The position numbers were made by a program, and so were the translations under genes. Under the pieces are notes generated by a model. The model saw nothing but the letters and a program-made list of their open reading frames with translations. It was not told the origin of the DNA and searched no databases. From assembly GCA_040219735.1 (NCBI GenBank), contig JAVJRX010000050.1: DNA of 64,000 bases; one strand, given 5' to 3'. Positions 18,600-27,592 of the stretch are shown in pieces. Numbering within the stretch: the first letter of the stretch is position 1; each line of letters opens with the position of its first letter. The stretch comes from Coleofasciculus sp040219735 (GTDB lineage Bacteria > Cyanobacteriota > Cyanobacteriia > Cyanobacteriales > Coleofasciculaceae).

Positions 18600-19877
18600 A
18601 TGACTAATGACATTCATGTAGTCGGAATCGGTTTAGATGGTGCGGCGGGACTCACAGAATCCGTGCGACAATTAGTAGAACGGGCGACTCTGTTAGTAGG
18701 GAGCGATCGCGTCCTAAGTTACTTCCCTGGTCATCCCGCACCCCGCTTGGTTTTGGGCGATTTGACGCAGGTGATCCGTGAGATTCGTCGTCAGTTGGCA
18801 AAGAATGACCAAAATTGCTGTATCATTGTGTTAGTAAGTGGCGATCCCTTGTTTTTTGGCTTGGGACGTTTATTATTAGCCGAATTGCCACGAGAAAACC
18901 TCACCTTTCATCCCCATGTCAGTGCGGTACAATTAGCATTTAGTCGGGTTAAAGTCCCTTGGCAAGATGCGGTGACGATTAGTAGTCACGGGCGTTCTTT
19001 AGAAAGGTTAACCCAAGCGCTACAACAGGGGACGGAAAAAATTGCCGTGCTTACGGATAAAATAAATACGCCGAGTGCGATCGCAAACCTGTTATTTGAT
19101 CTGGATTTACCTGGTGATTACCAGTTTTGGTTGTGTGAAAACTTAGGTGGAACCGATGAACGAGTGAGGTGTTTACCTGTGGATGCGGTACACTTAGAAG
19201 CGATCGCGCCTCTGAATGTCGTGATTCTCCTGCGTCACCCTGAACCCAGTGATACTCCCCTAGATGTCGCCACATTAGCCATTTTAGGGTTATCGGATCA
19301 CAGCTTTGCCAGTTTTCGCGATCGCCCGGGTTTAATGACGAAGCGGGAAATCCGTACCCTGATTTTAGCAGAACTATCCCTACAACCGGAACAAATTATC
19401 TGGGATATTGGTGCAGGAACAGGTTCAGTGTCTATTGAAATTGCCCGATTATCGCCGACGTCTCAAGTCTATGCTATCGAAAAAACGGCGATGGGAACGG
19501 CTTTAATTGAACAAAATTGCCGTCGTTTACAGGTTACGAATGTTACCTCGATCTATGGTACAGCACCGGATATTTTGTCACAGCTACCCACACCCCAGCG
19601 TGTTTTTATTGGCGGAAGTGGAGGAAACTTGTTAGCGATTTTAGATCGCACGCAGGGGCAACTCGTGGATAATGGAATAGTCGTGTTAGCCTTGGCAACC
19701 TTAGAACATCTAAATCAGGCAGTCAATTGGTTGAGCGATCGCGGTTGGACATATCGATTGTTACAGGTTCAGCTTTCCCGTTCCATTCCCGTCGCTCAAC
19801 TCACCCGTTTTACCCCCCTGAATCCGGTGACGATTGTTAGAGCCATCCGACCGGATACAATAGGGTTTGCTGAATAA
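18600..19877 (+). CDS. cobL: Precorrin-6Y C5,15-methyltransferase (CbiE-CbiT fusion)
   Basis: CobL methylates C-5 and C-15 and decarboxylates the C-12 acetate of precorrin-6Y. The 425-residue fusion has an N-terminal CbiE-type domain (VVGIGLDGAAGLTE, then VSGDPLFFGLGRLL) and a C-terminal CbiT SAM-binding domain (KREIRTLILAELSL, IWDIGAGTGSVSIEIARL). It is located after cobH on the same strand. The last codons (GFAE) and the TAA stop come from a dispersed repeat (19858-19906), so the native C-terminus may differ. Confidence 0.95.
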   Translation: MTNDIHVVGIGLDGAAGLTESVRQLVERATLLVGSDRVLSYFPGHPAPRLVLGDLTQVIREIRRQLAKNDQNCCIIVLVSGDPLFFGLGRLLLAELPRENLTFHPHVSAVQLAFSRVKVPWQDAVTISSHGRSLERLTQALQQGTEKIAVLTDKINTPSAIANLLFDLDLPGDYQFWLCENLGGTDERVRCLPVDAVHLEAIAPLNVVILLRHPEPSDTPLDVATLAILGLSDHSFASFRDRPGLMTKREIRTLILAELSLQPEQIIWDIGAGTGSVSIEIARLSPTSQVYAIEKTAMGTALIEQNCRRLQVTNVTSIYGTAPDILSQLPTPQRVFIGGSGGNLLAILDRTQGQLVDNGIVVLALATLEHLNQAVNWLSDRGWTYRLLQVQLSRSIPVAQLTRFTPLNPVTIVRAIRPDTIGFAE

Positions 19878-19906
19878 GTATTGTGGTGGGGGTAGAGAGC
19901 AGGGGA
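19858..19906 (+). repeat. Dispersed repeat copy B, supplying the cobL stop
   Basis: Close match to 3223-3272: CAATAGGGT, then TGCTGAATAAGT and GGTGGGGGTAGAGAG. The TAA stop of cobL is inside the repeat. Confidence 0.75.
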
Positions 19907-20147
19907 AGCAGGGGAAGCAGGGGAAGCATAACAATAATCCCTCTTGCTCCCCTCTCCCTATTCCCCCCATGCAACAGAAGCGAAACATCCTCTGGCTTCC
20001 CCCTTTTGAAGGGGACGGGAGGGGGATCTATAAGGGGGGTTAGGGGGGATGGAGAGGGGCTGGGGGTGAGGACTGTATATTAAAATGGGTTACTAACAAC
20101 TGAACCACAAAACTCGCCCGGATTCCTAAGTCGTAGATTATGTAGAG
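19900..20147. repeat. Repeat-rich intergenic segment
   Basis: It begins with three tandem copies of GGGGAAGCA (about 19902-19928). G-rich runs such as GGGGACGGGAGGGGG follow, near 20012. These are common low-complexity cyanobacterial spacers. No gene was seen. Confidence 0.5.
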
Positions 20148-20177
20148 ATGTGCCATGCTACGTCTGTAATCAGTCAC

Positions 20178-20699
20178 ATGAAGCAAGTTACAGTTTATCT
20201 CAACCACGGAAAACACTGTACCGGAAGCTCCGATAACGGCAAAGCGACCACGGAGAACTATACCTTGTATCCCGGTGATATGTGTATTGTTGATCCCGCC
20301 CATTCAAACAAACACAAATATAGAGGTAGAATTGGCAGACTGGATGGAACACAACGAAAAGGAATTCCCCGACTCTGTTTCACCGACAAAAAAGGGGGTT
20401 ATGGTTACATTAATCCCGTTGATCTCTCCCCTCTCCCCGCCAATTTACCTGCTATAACCAGCATTAAATCATCATCCCAAAAACCCCATCCCACCTTTCC
20501 GGTAGACTTACCGCCAAAACTTCCTGGCGATAAAGATAGTCTACAACGCGCCATCTGTCTTTTGGGAAATCGCACTAAATCGGAACTCAAACCCAAGCAT
20601 CAAACCGAATTAAGAGAACTCATTGGCACCTATCCCAACCCCCAGAGAGCCGCCGATTGGAAGAAAGGGTTAAAACAAGTGGTTAAACAGTCCGATTAA
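20178..20699 (+). CDS. Hypothetical protein with a small basic beta-barrel-like segment
   Basis: I do not recognise this product (173 residues from ATG 20178). The middle, with YRGRIGRLDGTQRKGIP and CFTDKKGGYGYINPVDL, resembles an SH3/KOW-like small beta-barrel. A Pro/Ser-rich linker and a basic helical C-terminus (ELRELIGTYPNPQRAADW) follow. An ATG at 20148 would add ten residues; the choice is uncertain, and no strong ribosome binding site was found before either. It is followed by a repeat and a decayed lyase gene. Confidence 0.55.
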   Translation: MKQVTVYLNHGKHCTGSSDNGKATTENYTLYPGDMCIVDPAHSNKHKYRGRIGRLDGTQRKGIPRLCFTDKKGGYGYINPVDLSPLPANLPAITSIKSSSQKPHPTFPVDLPPKLPGDKDSLQRAICLLGNRTKSELKPKHQTELRELIGTYPNPQRAADWKKGLKQVVKQSD

Positions 20700-20704
20700 A
20701 TCAA

Positions 20705-20786
20705 GTAACCCCCTTTTGTCACGGCGATTAAAATCGCTGCTACACTTGCCTTTCGTCCGCTTGACAAGGACTGGGTTATAAAGGGA
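20705..20786 (-). repeat. Long interspersed repeat, inverted copy
   Basis: The reverse complement matches the repeats at 51254-51318 and 54674-54738: blocks CGGCGATTAAAATCGCTGC, then GGACTGGGTTATAAAGGG. This copy sits directly at the truncated 5' end of the lyase relic. Confidence 0.7.
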
Positions 20787-20787
20787 G

Positions 20788-21102
20788 TAGTGCGATCGCG
20801 CCAGCACTTCCCGATGTGCCTCTGTTTGCCAATATGATAGAAGGGGGAAAAACTCCTGTGCTATCGGGGCAACAACTGCAAGAATTAGGCTTAAAAATCG
20901 TCGTCTATCCCCTCTCTGGCTTATTTGCAGCGACAAAGCCATGATGGATTGTTTGAGTCATTTGCGCCAAAAGGGGACTACCGCAGGCTTCACCAATCTC
21001 GTCTCCTTAAGAGAATTTGAGCAGCTTATTGACGTACCTCACTATCGCCAACTCGAACAGCAGTTCACAGTGTCAGAAGCATCACCACCGGGGGAAGCGT
21101 GA
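20788..21102 (+). pseudogene. Remnant of an isocitrate lyase/PEP mutase-family gene
   Basis: The segment encodes the C-terminal part of a PEP mutase/isocitrate lyase superfamily enzyme. The first frame reads ALPDVPLFANMIEGGKTPV and VVYPLSGLFAATK; one base is then missing near 20938, and the next frame continues MMDCLSHLRQKGTTAGFTNL and LIDVPHYRQLEQQF until a TGA at 21100. The N-terminal two thirds are missing, and the 5' edge abuts the interspersed repeat at 20705-20786. It is a clear relic. Confidence 0.75.
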
Positions 21103-21463
21103 GGGTGATGGGGAAGTTAATTCAACATTACTTGGTCAGGCGGGACGCAATACTGCTCGGATAAGCTTCTCCCTCTGCTCCCCCTGCTCCCCCTGCTCCC
21201 CCAGCTTCTCTGATTGATCCGGTTGACCAATAGAACAAACTAAGTATAGATGGGTAGAAAGGGACGCCTTCTTCAGACCTTAATCTAAATTCCCTGAAAT
21301 CCCCTGTAGACGGCAACTACACCCAACTATTACGGTTCTGCCCACTGATGGAGTAAATCATACAGAGGTAGAGTGTTAGTGTAACGTACATAAAAATTTA
21401 CAAAAATGGTGATTAGTATATCACTTCACCACGTCATAAACCCTTCGGTAAAGGAAACCCATC
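21103..21463. other. Spacer before clpC with tandem CTCCCCCTG
   Basis: Tandem 9-bp units CTCCCCCTG lie near 21176-21205. The region beyond about 21330 probably holds the clpC promoter, but no -10/-35 pair could be fixed. Confidence 0.4.
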
Positions 21464-23947
21464 ATGTTTGAACATTTTACAGACAGAGCTATCAAATCTA
21501 TTATGCTCGCCCAGGAGGAAGCCCGTCGCCTGGGACATAACCTCGTGGGAACTGAGCAAATCCTCTTGGGATTGCTGCGAGAAGGAACCAGTGTAGCCGC
21601 AATTGTCCTCAAAGAGATGGACATCACCCTAGAATCGACCCGGAAAGTCGTAGAACGAATTATTGGTCGCGGCTCAGGCTTTGTTCCGGCTGAAATTCCC
21701 TTCACTCCCAAAGCCAAACGCCTGTTTGAGCTCTCCTTTAAAGAAGCTCGACAACTAGGACATAATTATATCGGTCCAGAGCATTTGTTACTCGCCATTC
21801 TGCAAGACAGCGACAGCGTCGCGGGTAAAGTGTTGCAAAGTTTAGGCGTCAACTCAGCAACTGCCCGCACTAAACTGATTCAAGCTATCGGTGAAGTAGC
21901 GGCGGCTGCAAGCGCTAGAGGACCAGGGACTTCGATGATGGGCGGCACATCAAAGTCCGCCACATTGGAAGAGTTTGGCAGGAATCTCACCCAGTTAGCC
22001 GCAGAAGGTAAGTTAGACCCTATGGTGGGTCGTGTCAAGGAAATCGAACGGATTATTCAGATTTTAGGACGCCGAACCAAGAATAACCCCGTATTATTGG
22101 GAGAACCGGGGGTCGGCAAAACCGCGATCGCAGAAGGGTTGGCACAACGGATTACGGATAAAAATGTGCCGGAACTGTTGGAAAATAAGCAGGTAATCAG
22201 CTTGGATATCGGATCACTGATTTCCGGTACCCGTTTCCGGGGTGACTTTGAAGAACGCATCAAGAATATAATGGCGGAAGTGCGTCAAGCGGGGAATATT
22301 ATCCTGGTGATTGACGAAATCCATACCTTAGTCGGTGCTGGGGCGATAGAAGGCGGATTAGATGCGGCAAATATCCTCAAACCTGCTTTATCCCGGGGTG
22401 AACTCCAGTGTGTAGGGGCGACTACCTTGGATGAATATCGTAAGCATATTGAGCGAGACGCCGCCCTAGAACGCCGTTTCCAACCGATTATGGTTGGTGA
22501 ACCCTCGGTTGAGGAAACCATTGAAATTTTGCAGGGGTTACGGGATGCTTATGAACAGCATCACCGGGTAGAAATCTCCGATAGTGCTTTGGATGCGGCG
22601 GCGAAACTCTCAGATCGCTATATCAGTGACCGTTTCTTACCGGACAAAGCCATTGACCTAATTGATGAAGCCGGAAGTCGTGTCCATTTAATCCATTGTC
22701 AGCCCTCCCCAGCCACGCGAGACATCAAGCGTCAATTGCGTCAGGTGACCAAAGAAAAAGAAGAAGCCGTTCGTCTCCAGGACTTTGAGAAAGCCGCCCA
22801 ATTGCGCGATCGCGAACAGGAACTAGAAGGGGAGCTGCAGGCGATTCTGCAAGAGGAAACCGATGCAGATACCCCCGTACAGACGCCTCTGGTAAATGAG
22901 CAAGATATTGCCCACATTGTCTCCTCCTGGACGGGTGTACCAGTTAACAAGCTGACCGAATCCGAATCAGCCCTGCTGCTGCACATGGAAGATACGTTGC
23001 ACCAACGATTAATTGGTCAAGAAGAAGCGGTTACAGCCGTCTCCAAAGCGATTCGGCGGGCGCGAGTGGGGTTAAAAGACCCGAATCGACCCATCGCTAG
23101 CTTTATCTTCTCTGGACCGACGGGAGTTGGTAAGACAGAACTGGCGAAAGCGCTGGCGGCTTACTTCTTTGGGTCAGAAAATGCGATGATTCGCTTGGAT
23201 ATGTCCGAGTACATGGACCCGCACACTGTCTCCAAGCTCATCGGTTCGCCTCCAGGATTTGTCGGCTATGACGAAGGCGGTCAACTCACAGAAGCCGTCC
23301 GGCGTCAACCCTACACAGTACTCCTGTTTGACGAAATCGAGAAAGCACACCCCGATGTCTTCAATAGCCTCTTACAACTGTTGGATGATGGTCGTTTGAC
23401 GGATGCTAAGGGTCGTACCGTAGACTTCAAGAACACCCTGATTATCATGACCTCGAACATCGGTTCGCGGGTGATTGAAAAAGGTGGCGGTGGTTTCGGG
23501 TTTGAAGACTCAGATAATCTGGCGGAATCTCAATACAACCGGATTCGCAGCCGAGTGAATGATGAACTCAAGGAATATTTCCGTCCAGAATTCCTCAATC
23601 GCCTTGACGATATTATCGTCTTCCGTCAGTTAACGCGAGACGAGATTAAGCAAATTGCCGAGCTCCTACTTGTGGAAGTTTCAACTCGCCTAATTGAACA
23701 GGGAATTACCCTGGAAGTGACGGAACGGTTCAAAGATCGTTTAGTCGAAGAAGGGTATGATCCCAGTTATGGAGCGCGACCGCTACGTCGGACAATTATG
23801 CGGCTATTAGAAGATAGTTTAGCCGAAGCCATGTTAGCAAGTCAGATCATTGAGGGAGAAACCGCTGTGGTTGATGTAGATGAGAATGGTAAGGTGAAGG
23901 TTTTACCGGGTGAATCGCCAGCGCGGTTGCTACAACCTGTAGGCTAG
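21464..23947 (+). CDS. clpC: ClpC, HSP100 AAA+ unfoldase of the Clp protease
   Basis: ClpC unfolds proteins and feeds them to the ClpP/R chamber. The 827-residue product has Clp_N repeats (MFEHFTDRAIKSIMLAQEEA and PKAKRLFELSFKEA), the first AAA+ domain with Walker A GEPGVGKTA and Walker B VIDEIH, a UVR-type middle domain (KEKEEAVRLQDFEKAAQLRD), and the second AAA+ domain with GPTGVGKTELAKAL and VLLFDEIEKAH. The length matches the essential ClpC of cyanobacteria. The gene is monocistronic by its spacing. Confidence 0.97.
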   Translation: MFEHFTDRAIKSIMLAQEEARRLGHNLVGTEQILLGLLREGTSVAAIVLKEMDITLESTRKVVERIIGRGSGFVPAEIPFTPKAKRLFELSFKEARQLGHNYIGPEHLLLAILQDSDSVAGKVLQSLGVNSATARTKLIQAIGEVAAAASARGPGTSMMGGTSKSATLEEFGRNLTQLAAEGKLDPMVGRVKEIERIIQILGRRTKNNPVLLGEPGVGKTAIAEGLAQRITDKNVPELLENKQVISLDIGSLISGTRFRGDFEERIKNIMAEVRQAGNIILVIDEIHTLVGAGAIEGGLDAANILKPALSRGELQCVGATTLDEYRKHIERDAALERRFQPIMVGEPSVEETIEILQGLRDAYEQHHRVEISDSALDAAAKLSDRYISDRFLPDKAIDLIDEAGSRVHLIHCQPSPATRDIKRQLRQVTKEKEEAVRLQDFEKAAQLRDREQELEGELQAILQEETDADTPVQTPLVNEQDIAHIVSSWTGVPVNKLTESESALLLHMEDTLHQRLIGQEEAVTAVSKAIRRARVGLKDPNRPIASFIFSGPTGVGKTELAKALAAYFFGSENAMIRLDMSEYMDPHTVSKLIGSPPGFVGYDEGGQLTEAVRRQPYTVLLFDEIEKAHPDVFNSLLQLLDDGRLTDAKGRTVDFKNTLIIMTSNIGSRVIEKGGGGFGFEDSDNLAESQYNRIRSRVNDELKEYFRPEFLNRLDDIIVFRQLTRDEIKQIAELLLVEVSTRLIEQGITLEVTERFKDRLVEEGYDPSYGARPLRRTIMRLLEDSLAEAMLASQIIEGETAVVDVDENGKVKVLPGESPARLLQPVG

Positions 23948-23955
23948 TTTTGTTC

Positions 23956-24031
23956 CTAGGCTCTGCCTAGTCGTCTCGTCGTCTCGTTCCCAGGCAGAGC
24001 CTGGGAATGCTTTTAGGGAGGCTCTGCCTCC
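23956..24031. repeat. Array of three hairpins after clpC
   Basis: Three short hairpins follow one another: CTAGGC-TCT-GCCTAG (23956-23970), TTCCCAGGC-AGA-GCCTGGGAA (23987-24007) and GGAGGC-TCT-GCCTCC (24017-24031). All share a GGCTCTGCC core. They may end the clpC transcript; this type of palindrome also recurs elsewhere in cyanobacterial genomes. Confidence 0.65.
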
Positions 24032-24066
24032 TTTAGCATATAATCCAAGCTAGGAAGCTTTCGTGA

Positions 24067-24179
24067 ACTGAAGATCCCCCGGTGCAGATGTACTACACAG
24101 AGCCTTAATCCCCACTCCGTAACAGTTTTAGCAATTGACCCTTCTTTATTCGTACCCATATATATTTAAGATTTTCTTA
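24067..24179 (+). repeat. 110-bp dispersed repeat, copy 2
   Basis: Matches 17122-17230 and 30148-30258, with CCCCCGGTGCAGATGTACTA, CCCCACTCCGTAA and GATTTTCTTAA. It lies about 120 bases before the hypothetical gene at 24300. Confidence 0.7.
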
Positions 24180-24299
24180 AAATAAGATACACAATTTATA
24201 CCAACTGACATCTATCTTTGGGTATACTTGGCAAAACAGTAACTTTCTGGTGCAGACTCCAGACCAGAAAATCCTAGGCAGAAAAAGCAAAAGCCAAGT

Positions 24300-24653
24300 A
24301 TGAACTCTTTGGAATTCGACCGAGAAGCTGACCGGATGGCGAGAGCAATCATGACTCGCAACAGCCAAATTGGGGCAGCCCTGATTGCCGATTTGACAAC
24401 CAAACTGACCCTTGAATATATTGCTGCTGTGTTGGTTGTCAGTATTGAACGTGTGATTTGGTTTGAGCCAGACTCAGTTATTTGGGCTGTTGAAAACCTT
24501 ATTCCTGCGGACATCATGCAGGAAATTCACAGAATTACTTCATTTACTCTCTATAAACAGTGGGTGCTCAAAGGATACGTACCAGGAACAGATTTGAGTG
24601 TTGATGTTAGCGGCAATGTGATGCTAAATAATCCACTCAAAAAAGCGGCTTAA
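24300..24653 (+). CDS. Hypothetical 117-residue protein
   Basis: I do not recognise this protein. The first half is helical (FDREADRMARAIMTRNSQIG, then a hydrophobic stretch LEYIAAVLVV), and the end is NPLKKAA. No membrane segment is certain. Copy 2 of a 110-bp repeat lies upstream and a strong hairpin follows 5 bases after the stop. It resembles an expressed gene, but function cannot be inferred. Confidence 0.55.
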   Translation: MNSLEFDREADRMARAIMTRNSQIGAALIADLTTKLTLEYIAAVLVVSIERVIWFEPDSVIWAVENLIPADIMQEIHRITSFTLYKQWVLKGYVPGTDLSVDVSGNVMLNNPLKKAA

Positions 24654-24657
24654 AGAC

Positions 24658-24682
24658 GTAGGGTGGGTACTACCCACCCTAC
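24658..24682. terminator. Perfect inverted repeat, probable terminator
   Basis: GTAGGGTGGGTA and its perfect complement TACCCACCCTAC are separated by one base. It lies just after the 24300 gene. No T run follows. Confidence 0.55.
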
Positions 24683-25035
24683 AATCTAGGAGATAGACTA
24701 TGCCAGCGCAATCTAAAATTTATAGAGAGTAGGGGCGCATGGCGTGCCATGCGTGTCACAAATCCTAATTTTCAGCGAAGGTGTCCCTGCTCCCTATACA
24801 AGTCATAGTTCCCTCGGAACACCTCCATAGGGCTTCCTCTGCTTCCCCTGCTCCCCCTACTTTTGGCGCTTAAGTTGACACCAATGATGGCGTGCGCCCG
24901 ATTCAATGGTAAGATCTATTCCACAATTTTAGCTGTGTCAAGCCAGTAGGTTGGGTTGGCGCATGTTACTAGGGCAGCATCTAGGGCTAAAGCCCTGACT
25001 ACAAGCCTACTATCCCAGATGAGACGTTGCCAATC
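24683..25035. other. Gene-free spacer before leuD
   Basis: Contains the palindromic repeat type GTAGGGGCGCATGGC (near 24731), a C-rich stretch near 24830 and no coding signal. Confidence 0.4.
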
Positions 25036-25638
25036 TTACACTATGGCGGTTTCCCACTTCAGATAAGGCAACTTCATCGCTGTCTCCCGAATTTGCTCAA
25101 CTTGCTTCACCAGTTGTCCACAACTATCCCAAGTCCCTGTAATCAGAGTTTGCCGTACCCCTTCAGGCATTGAAACAGAGGCTTGGAAGTCACCACAGCG
25201 AACGTCCATGGCTTCTAAATCTACCGTTATCGGCGCTTGGGGATTCTCTTCCAGGATTCTCTGTAACTGCTTCACTGTTTCCGGTTCAGCCGTAACACAG
25301 GGAACCCCCATTGCCAAACAGTTACCAAAGAAGATTTCAGCAAAACTTTCACCGACAAGGGCTTGTATGCCCCATTTTTGCAAAGCTTGAGGCGCATGTT
25401 CCCGCGAAGAACCACAGCCGAAGTTACCGTTAACCACTAAAATATTTGCCCCTTGATACTGAGGGCGGTCAAAAGGATGTTGCCCTTTTGCCTGGGCGCG
25501 GTCATCGGCAAAGGCTTTGTCTCCTAATCCTTCAAAGGTAACACAGCGCAAATAGCGAGCGGGGATAATTCTGTCGGTATCAATATCATTACCCACAACG
25601 GGAACGCCTTGTCCTGACACGGTTTTCACTTGACTCAT
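25036..25638 (-). CDS. leuD: 3-isopropylmalate dehydratase small subunit
   Basis: LeuD forms isopropylmalate isomerase with LeuC (isomerising 2- to 3-isopropylmalate in leucine synthesis). The 200-residue product has the swivel-domain signs GNDIDTDRIIPARYL (residues 17-31) and NGNFGCGSSREHAPQAL. The RBS region (AGGAG, near 25648) supports the ATG at 25638. The partner gene leuC lies 2.8 kb upstream on the same strand, with three other genes between them. Confidence 0.95.
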   Translation of the reverse strand: MSQVKTVSGQGVPVVGNDIDTDRIIPARYLRCVTFEGLGDKAFADDRAQAKGQHPFDRPQYQGANILVVNGNFGCGSSREHAPQALQKWGIQALVGESFAEIFFGNCLAMGVPCVTAEPETVKQLQRILEENPQAPITVDLEAMDVRCGDFQASVSMPEGVRQTLITGTWDSCGQLVKQVEQIRETAMKLPYLKWETAIV

Positions 25639-25742
25639 GAATTCACTCCTTTTTTTCTACTAACAAAATATATCTCCATTTATCTTGGAGTAGAGTGTAA
25701 CATCAATTCAATAAGAATTACCCATGGACTCGTGTCAGGTTA

Positions 25743-26342
25743 CTAATTGAGAAGTCGTCTCAACTCATCACAGGCATGATGTAAGGAAGACAGGGCATTA
25801 CTATCAAGTCCTTGAGGACAGATTTCCCTCGATAATTTTTTTGCTGAGGATTTAGCTAAATCGATACGTAAATCGATCCTATTCAATTTTCTAATTTCTG
25901 GAGAATTCTTGTAATCTGTCGTTTCATCGCAATTGCGATCAATACTAATGTAATAAAACCAGGTTTCAATATTTCTGGCTGGCACAAAAATGGCAATTTT
26001 CTCATTAGGTAACCTTGGGTCTCGATTTAACTTGCCTTCCTGCTCGTCTAATGCTATGTGCAAAGAGCGCAATATGTCATTTATGCTATTCGTGTCGGCA
26101 TCAATCATCACGACTATGGCACGATTTTGAAAATTTTTGCTTCTGTAGCTTTTAACCAGACGTGCATAGTTCTTGATAACGAAGTCATTATTATTATTGA
26201 CTTTCCTTCCTTTGACATTAGAGTAATTTATGATTTTGCGATCCTCGAATCCACAACAGATAAGATACTGTCTGATGAATCGTTCGTGATCAATATCTTC
26301 GCATAAAATAACGACTTCTGGTTTATGGTCTTTACTCGTCAT
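25743..26342 (-). CDS. TOPRIM-like protein partner of the ATPase
   Basis: The 199-residue protein has the pattern of a TOPRIM-type nuclease/primase fold. A glutamate follows the first strand (VVILCEDIDHERF, E15), an acidic DxD pair is in VVMIDADTN (D81, D83), and PARNIETWFYY (E126) resembles the conserved Glu-Trp segment of DUF4276/RloB-like proteins. The gene overlaps the end of the upstream ATPase gene by 11 bases, a sign of translational coupling. ATPase plus TOPRIM-like pairs occur in phage defence (for example PARIS and OLD-type systems); this pair is compared only by architecture. The exact family is not certain. Confidence 0.7.
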   Translation of the reverse strand: MTSKDHKPEVVILCEDIDHERFIRQYLICCGFEDRKIINYSNVKGRKVNNNNDFVIKNYARLVKSYRSKNFQNRAIVVMIDADTNSINDILRSLHIALDEQEGKLNRDPRLPNEKIAIFVPARNIETWFYYISIDRNCDETTDYKNSPEIRKLNRIDLRIDLAKSSAKKLSREICPQGLDSNALSSLHHACDELRRLLN

Positions 26343-27468
26343 AAATCCATCCCAGTTCGATTAGTTTAGCCAGTGATAATCCTGTATCTTGTTGATCGGT
26401 AATGGACTGTAGACGTATAATTCCTTCATTGGCTCTCTCAAACCAATAACCAGAACTACTAGCTAAATAGTTAATGAGTGTAGGGTGATGGGAGATTAAA
26501 ATGGCTTGTCCGTGACTTTCTGCACCTGAACATTGATCAAAAAGTGTACTCAGCCAAGGCTGTATTTCCGGTAAAGCGAGATAATTTTCTGGTTCATCAA
26601 TACACAAGGTATAATCTTCATCAGGCGCACAATATATCAAGGTATATAGTGCAATCAAAACTCGTTGACCATCTGATATTTCGTTAAGTTTGTAAGGCTT
26701 TTTGCTGAGATTCGGGAAAGATAATGATAGAATTTTTGCCTCCCCAATTGGTTCATTTTTAAATGAATGAAATCCATCTATTACCTGTTTTAATTTCATT
26801 GTGAGTTCAAATATTTTTCCCTGATCTCCAGACAGATAAGTATACCAAGCCGCATAGTTTGACATATCCCATGCTGGATACCTATCTTCTTGGCGACTCT
26901 CTGCTGTCATGGAACAAGGATTAATGTGTACAATTAAAAAACGATATATCCGCTTTTTAAACCAAGTCAGTTTTTGAGTATCCAATCTCTCAGATACCAA
27001 ACCTACAACAGAACGTGAGTAGTCCACAAATGGAATAAATTCTCCTTGTTGGTCAGGAGAATCATAGTATATCATTGCTTTCACAACAGGTTGATCCTGC
27101 TCTATTTCAATCCTGAAATCTGATAGTGGTTGTTCATTAAAACTCAATCTCTCACGATGCATTACAGGAGGGGCATAATCGCCTTGATGTTCAATTTCTA
27201 AAGAATATTTGTAAATTCCTCCATTTCCTTCAATGTCTAATTCAAATTTTTGGATCGAGCGAGTTTCCCAGCGAGTTAAATCTGTTCCTGGAAAAATTTG
27301 ATTAACTTGAAACCTGTTCACAATAAAATATTGCAGTTTCTGTAACGCTGCGAAGACTGTGCTTTTACCAGAACCGTTAGATCCAAGAAATAGGCTAATA
27401 TTATCTTCCAACTTTATTTCAAAGTTCACAAGACATCTAAAGTTGTCTATATACATTCTTTTTAACAT
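26332..27468 (-). CDS. ABC-type AAA family ATPase (OLD/AAA_21-like)
   Basis: A 378-residue ABC-type ATPase. Walker A is GSNGSGKST (residues 29-37), the signature region is EISDGQRVLIALY (a variant of LSGGQ), Walker B is YTLCIDEPENYLALPE (about residues 287-301), and the switch is LISHHPTL. This is the single-chain RecF/SMC-like ATPase used in OLD-type and many defence systems. I chose ATG 27468 because AAGGAGT lies 7 bases upstream; an ATG at 27522 has no such site. Its stop overlaps the next gene. Insertion between leuC and leuD suggests acquisition. Confidence 0.85.
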   Translation of the reverse strand: MLKRMYIDNFRCLVNFEIKLEDNISLFLGSNGSGKSTVFAALQKLQYFIVNRFQVNQIFPGTDLTRWETRSIQKFELDIEGNGGIYKYSLEIEHQGDYAPPVMHRERLSFNEQPLSDFRIEIEQDQPVVKAMIYYDSPDQQGEFIPFVDYSRSVVGLVSERLDTQKLTWFKKRIYRFLIVHINPCSMTAESRQEDRYPAWDMSNYAAWYTYLSGDQGKIFELTMKLKQVIDGFHSFKNEPIGEAKILSLSFPNLSKKPYKLNEISDGQRVLIALYTLIYCAPDEDYTLCIDEPENYLALPEIQPWLSTLFDQCSGAESHGQAILISHHPTLINYLASSSGYWFERANEGIIRLQSITDQQDTGLSLAKLIELGWIYDE

Positions 27469-27592
27469 AAATTTACTCCTTAAAGTTTGGGCAAAAAAGC
27501 TTGGACATGAATATATGATCAACAGCAGAAATAGGTTGGGTTTTATGCCTTAACCCAACCTACCTAATATTATCACCTACTACCATTCATCC

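Noticed and set aside
19900..19930. Tandem GGGGAAGCA as a CRISPR-like array
   Set aside because: The units are 9 bases and contiguous, with no spacers; it is a simple tandem repeat.
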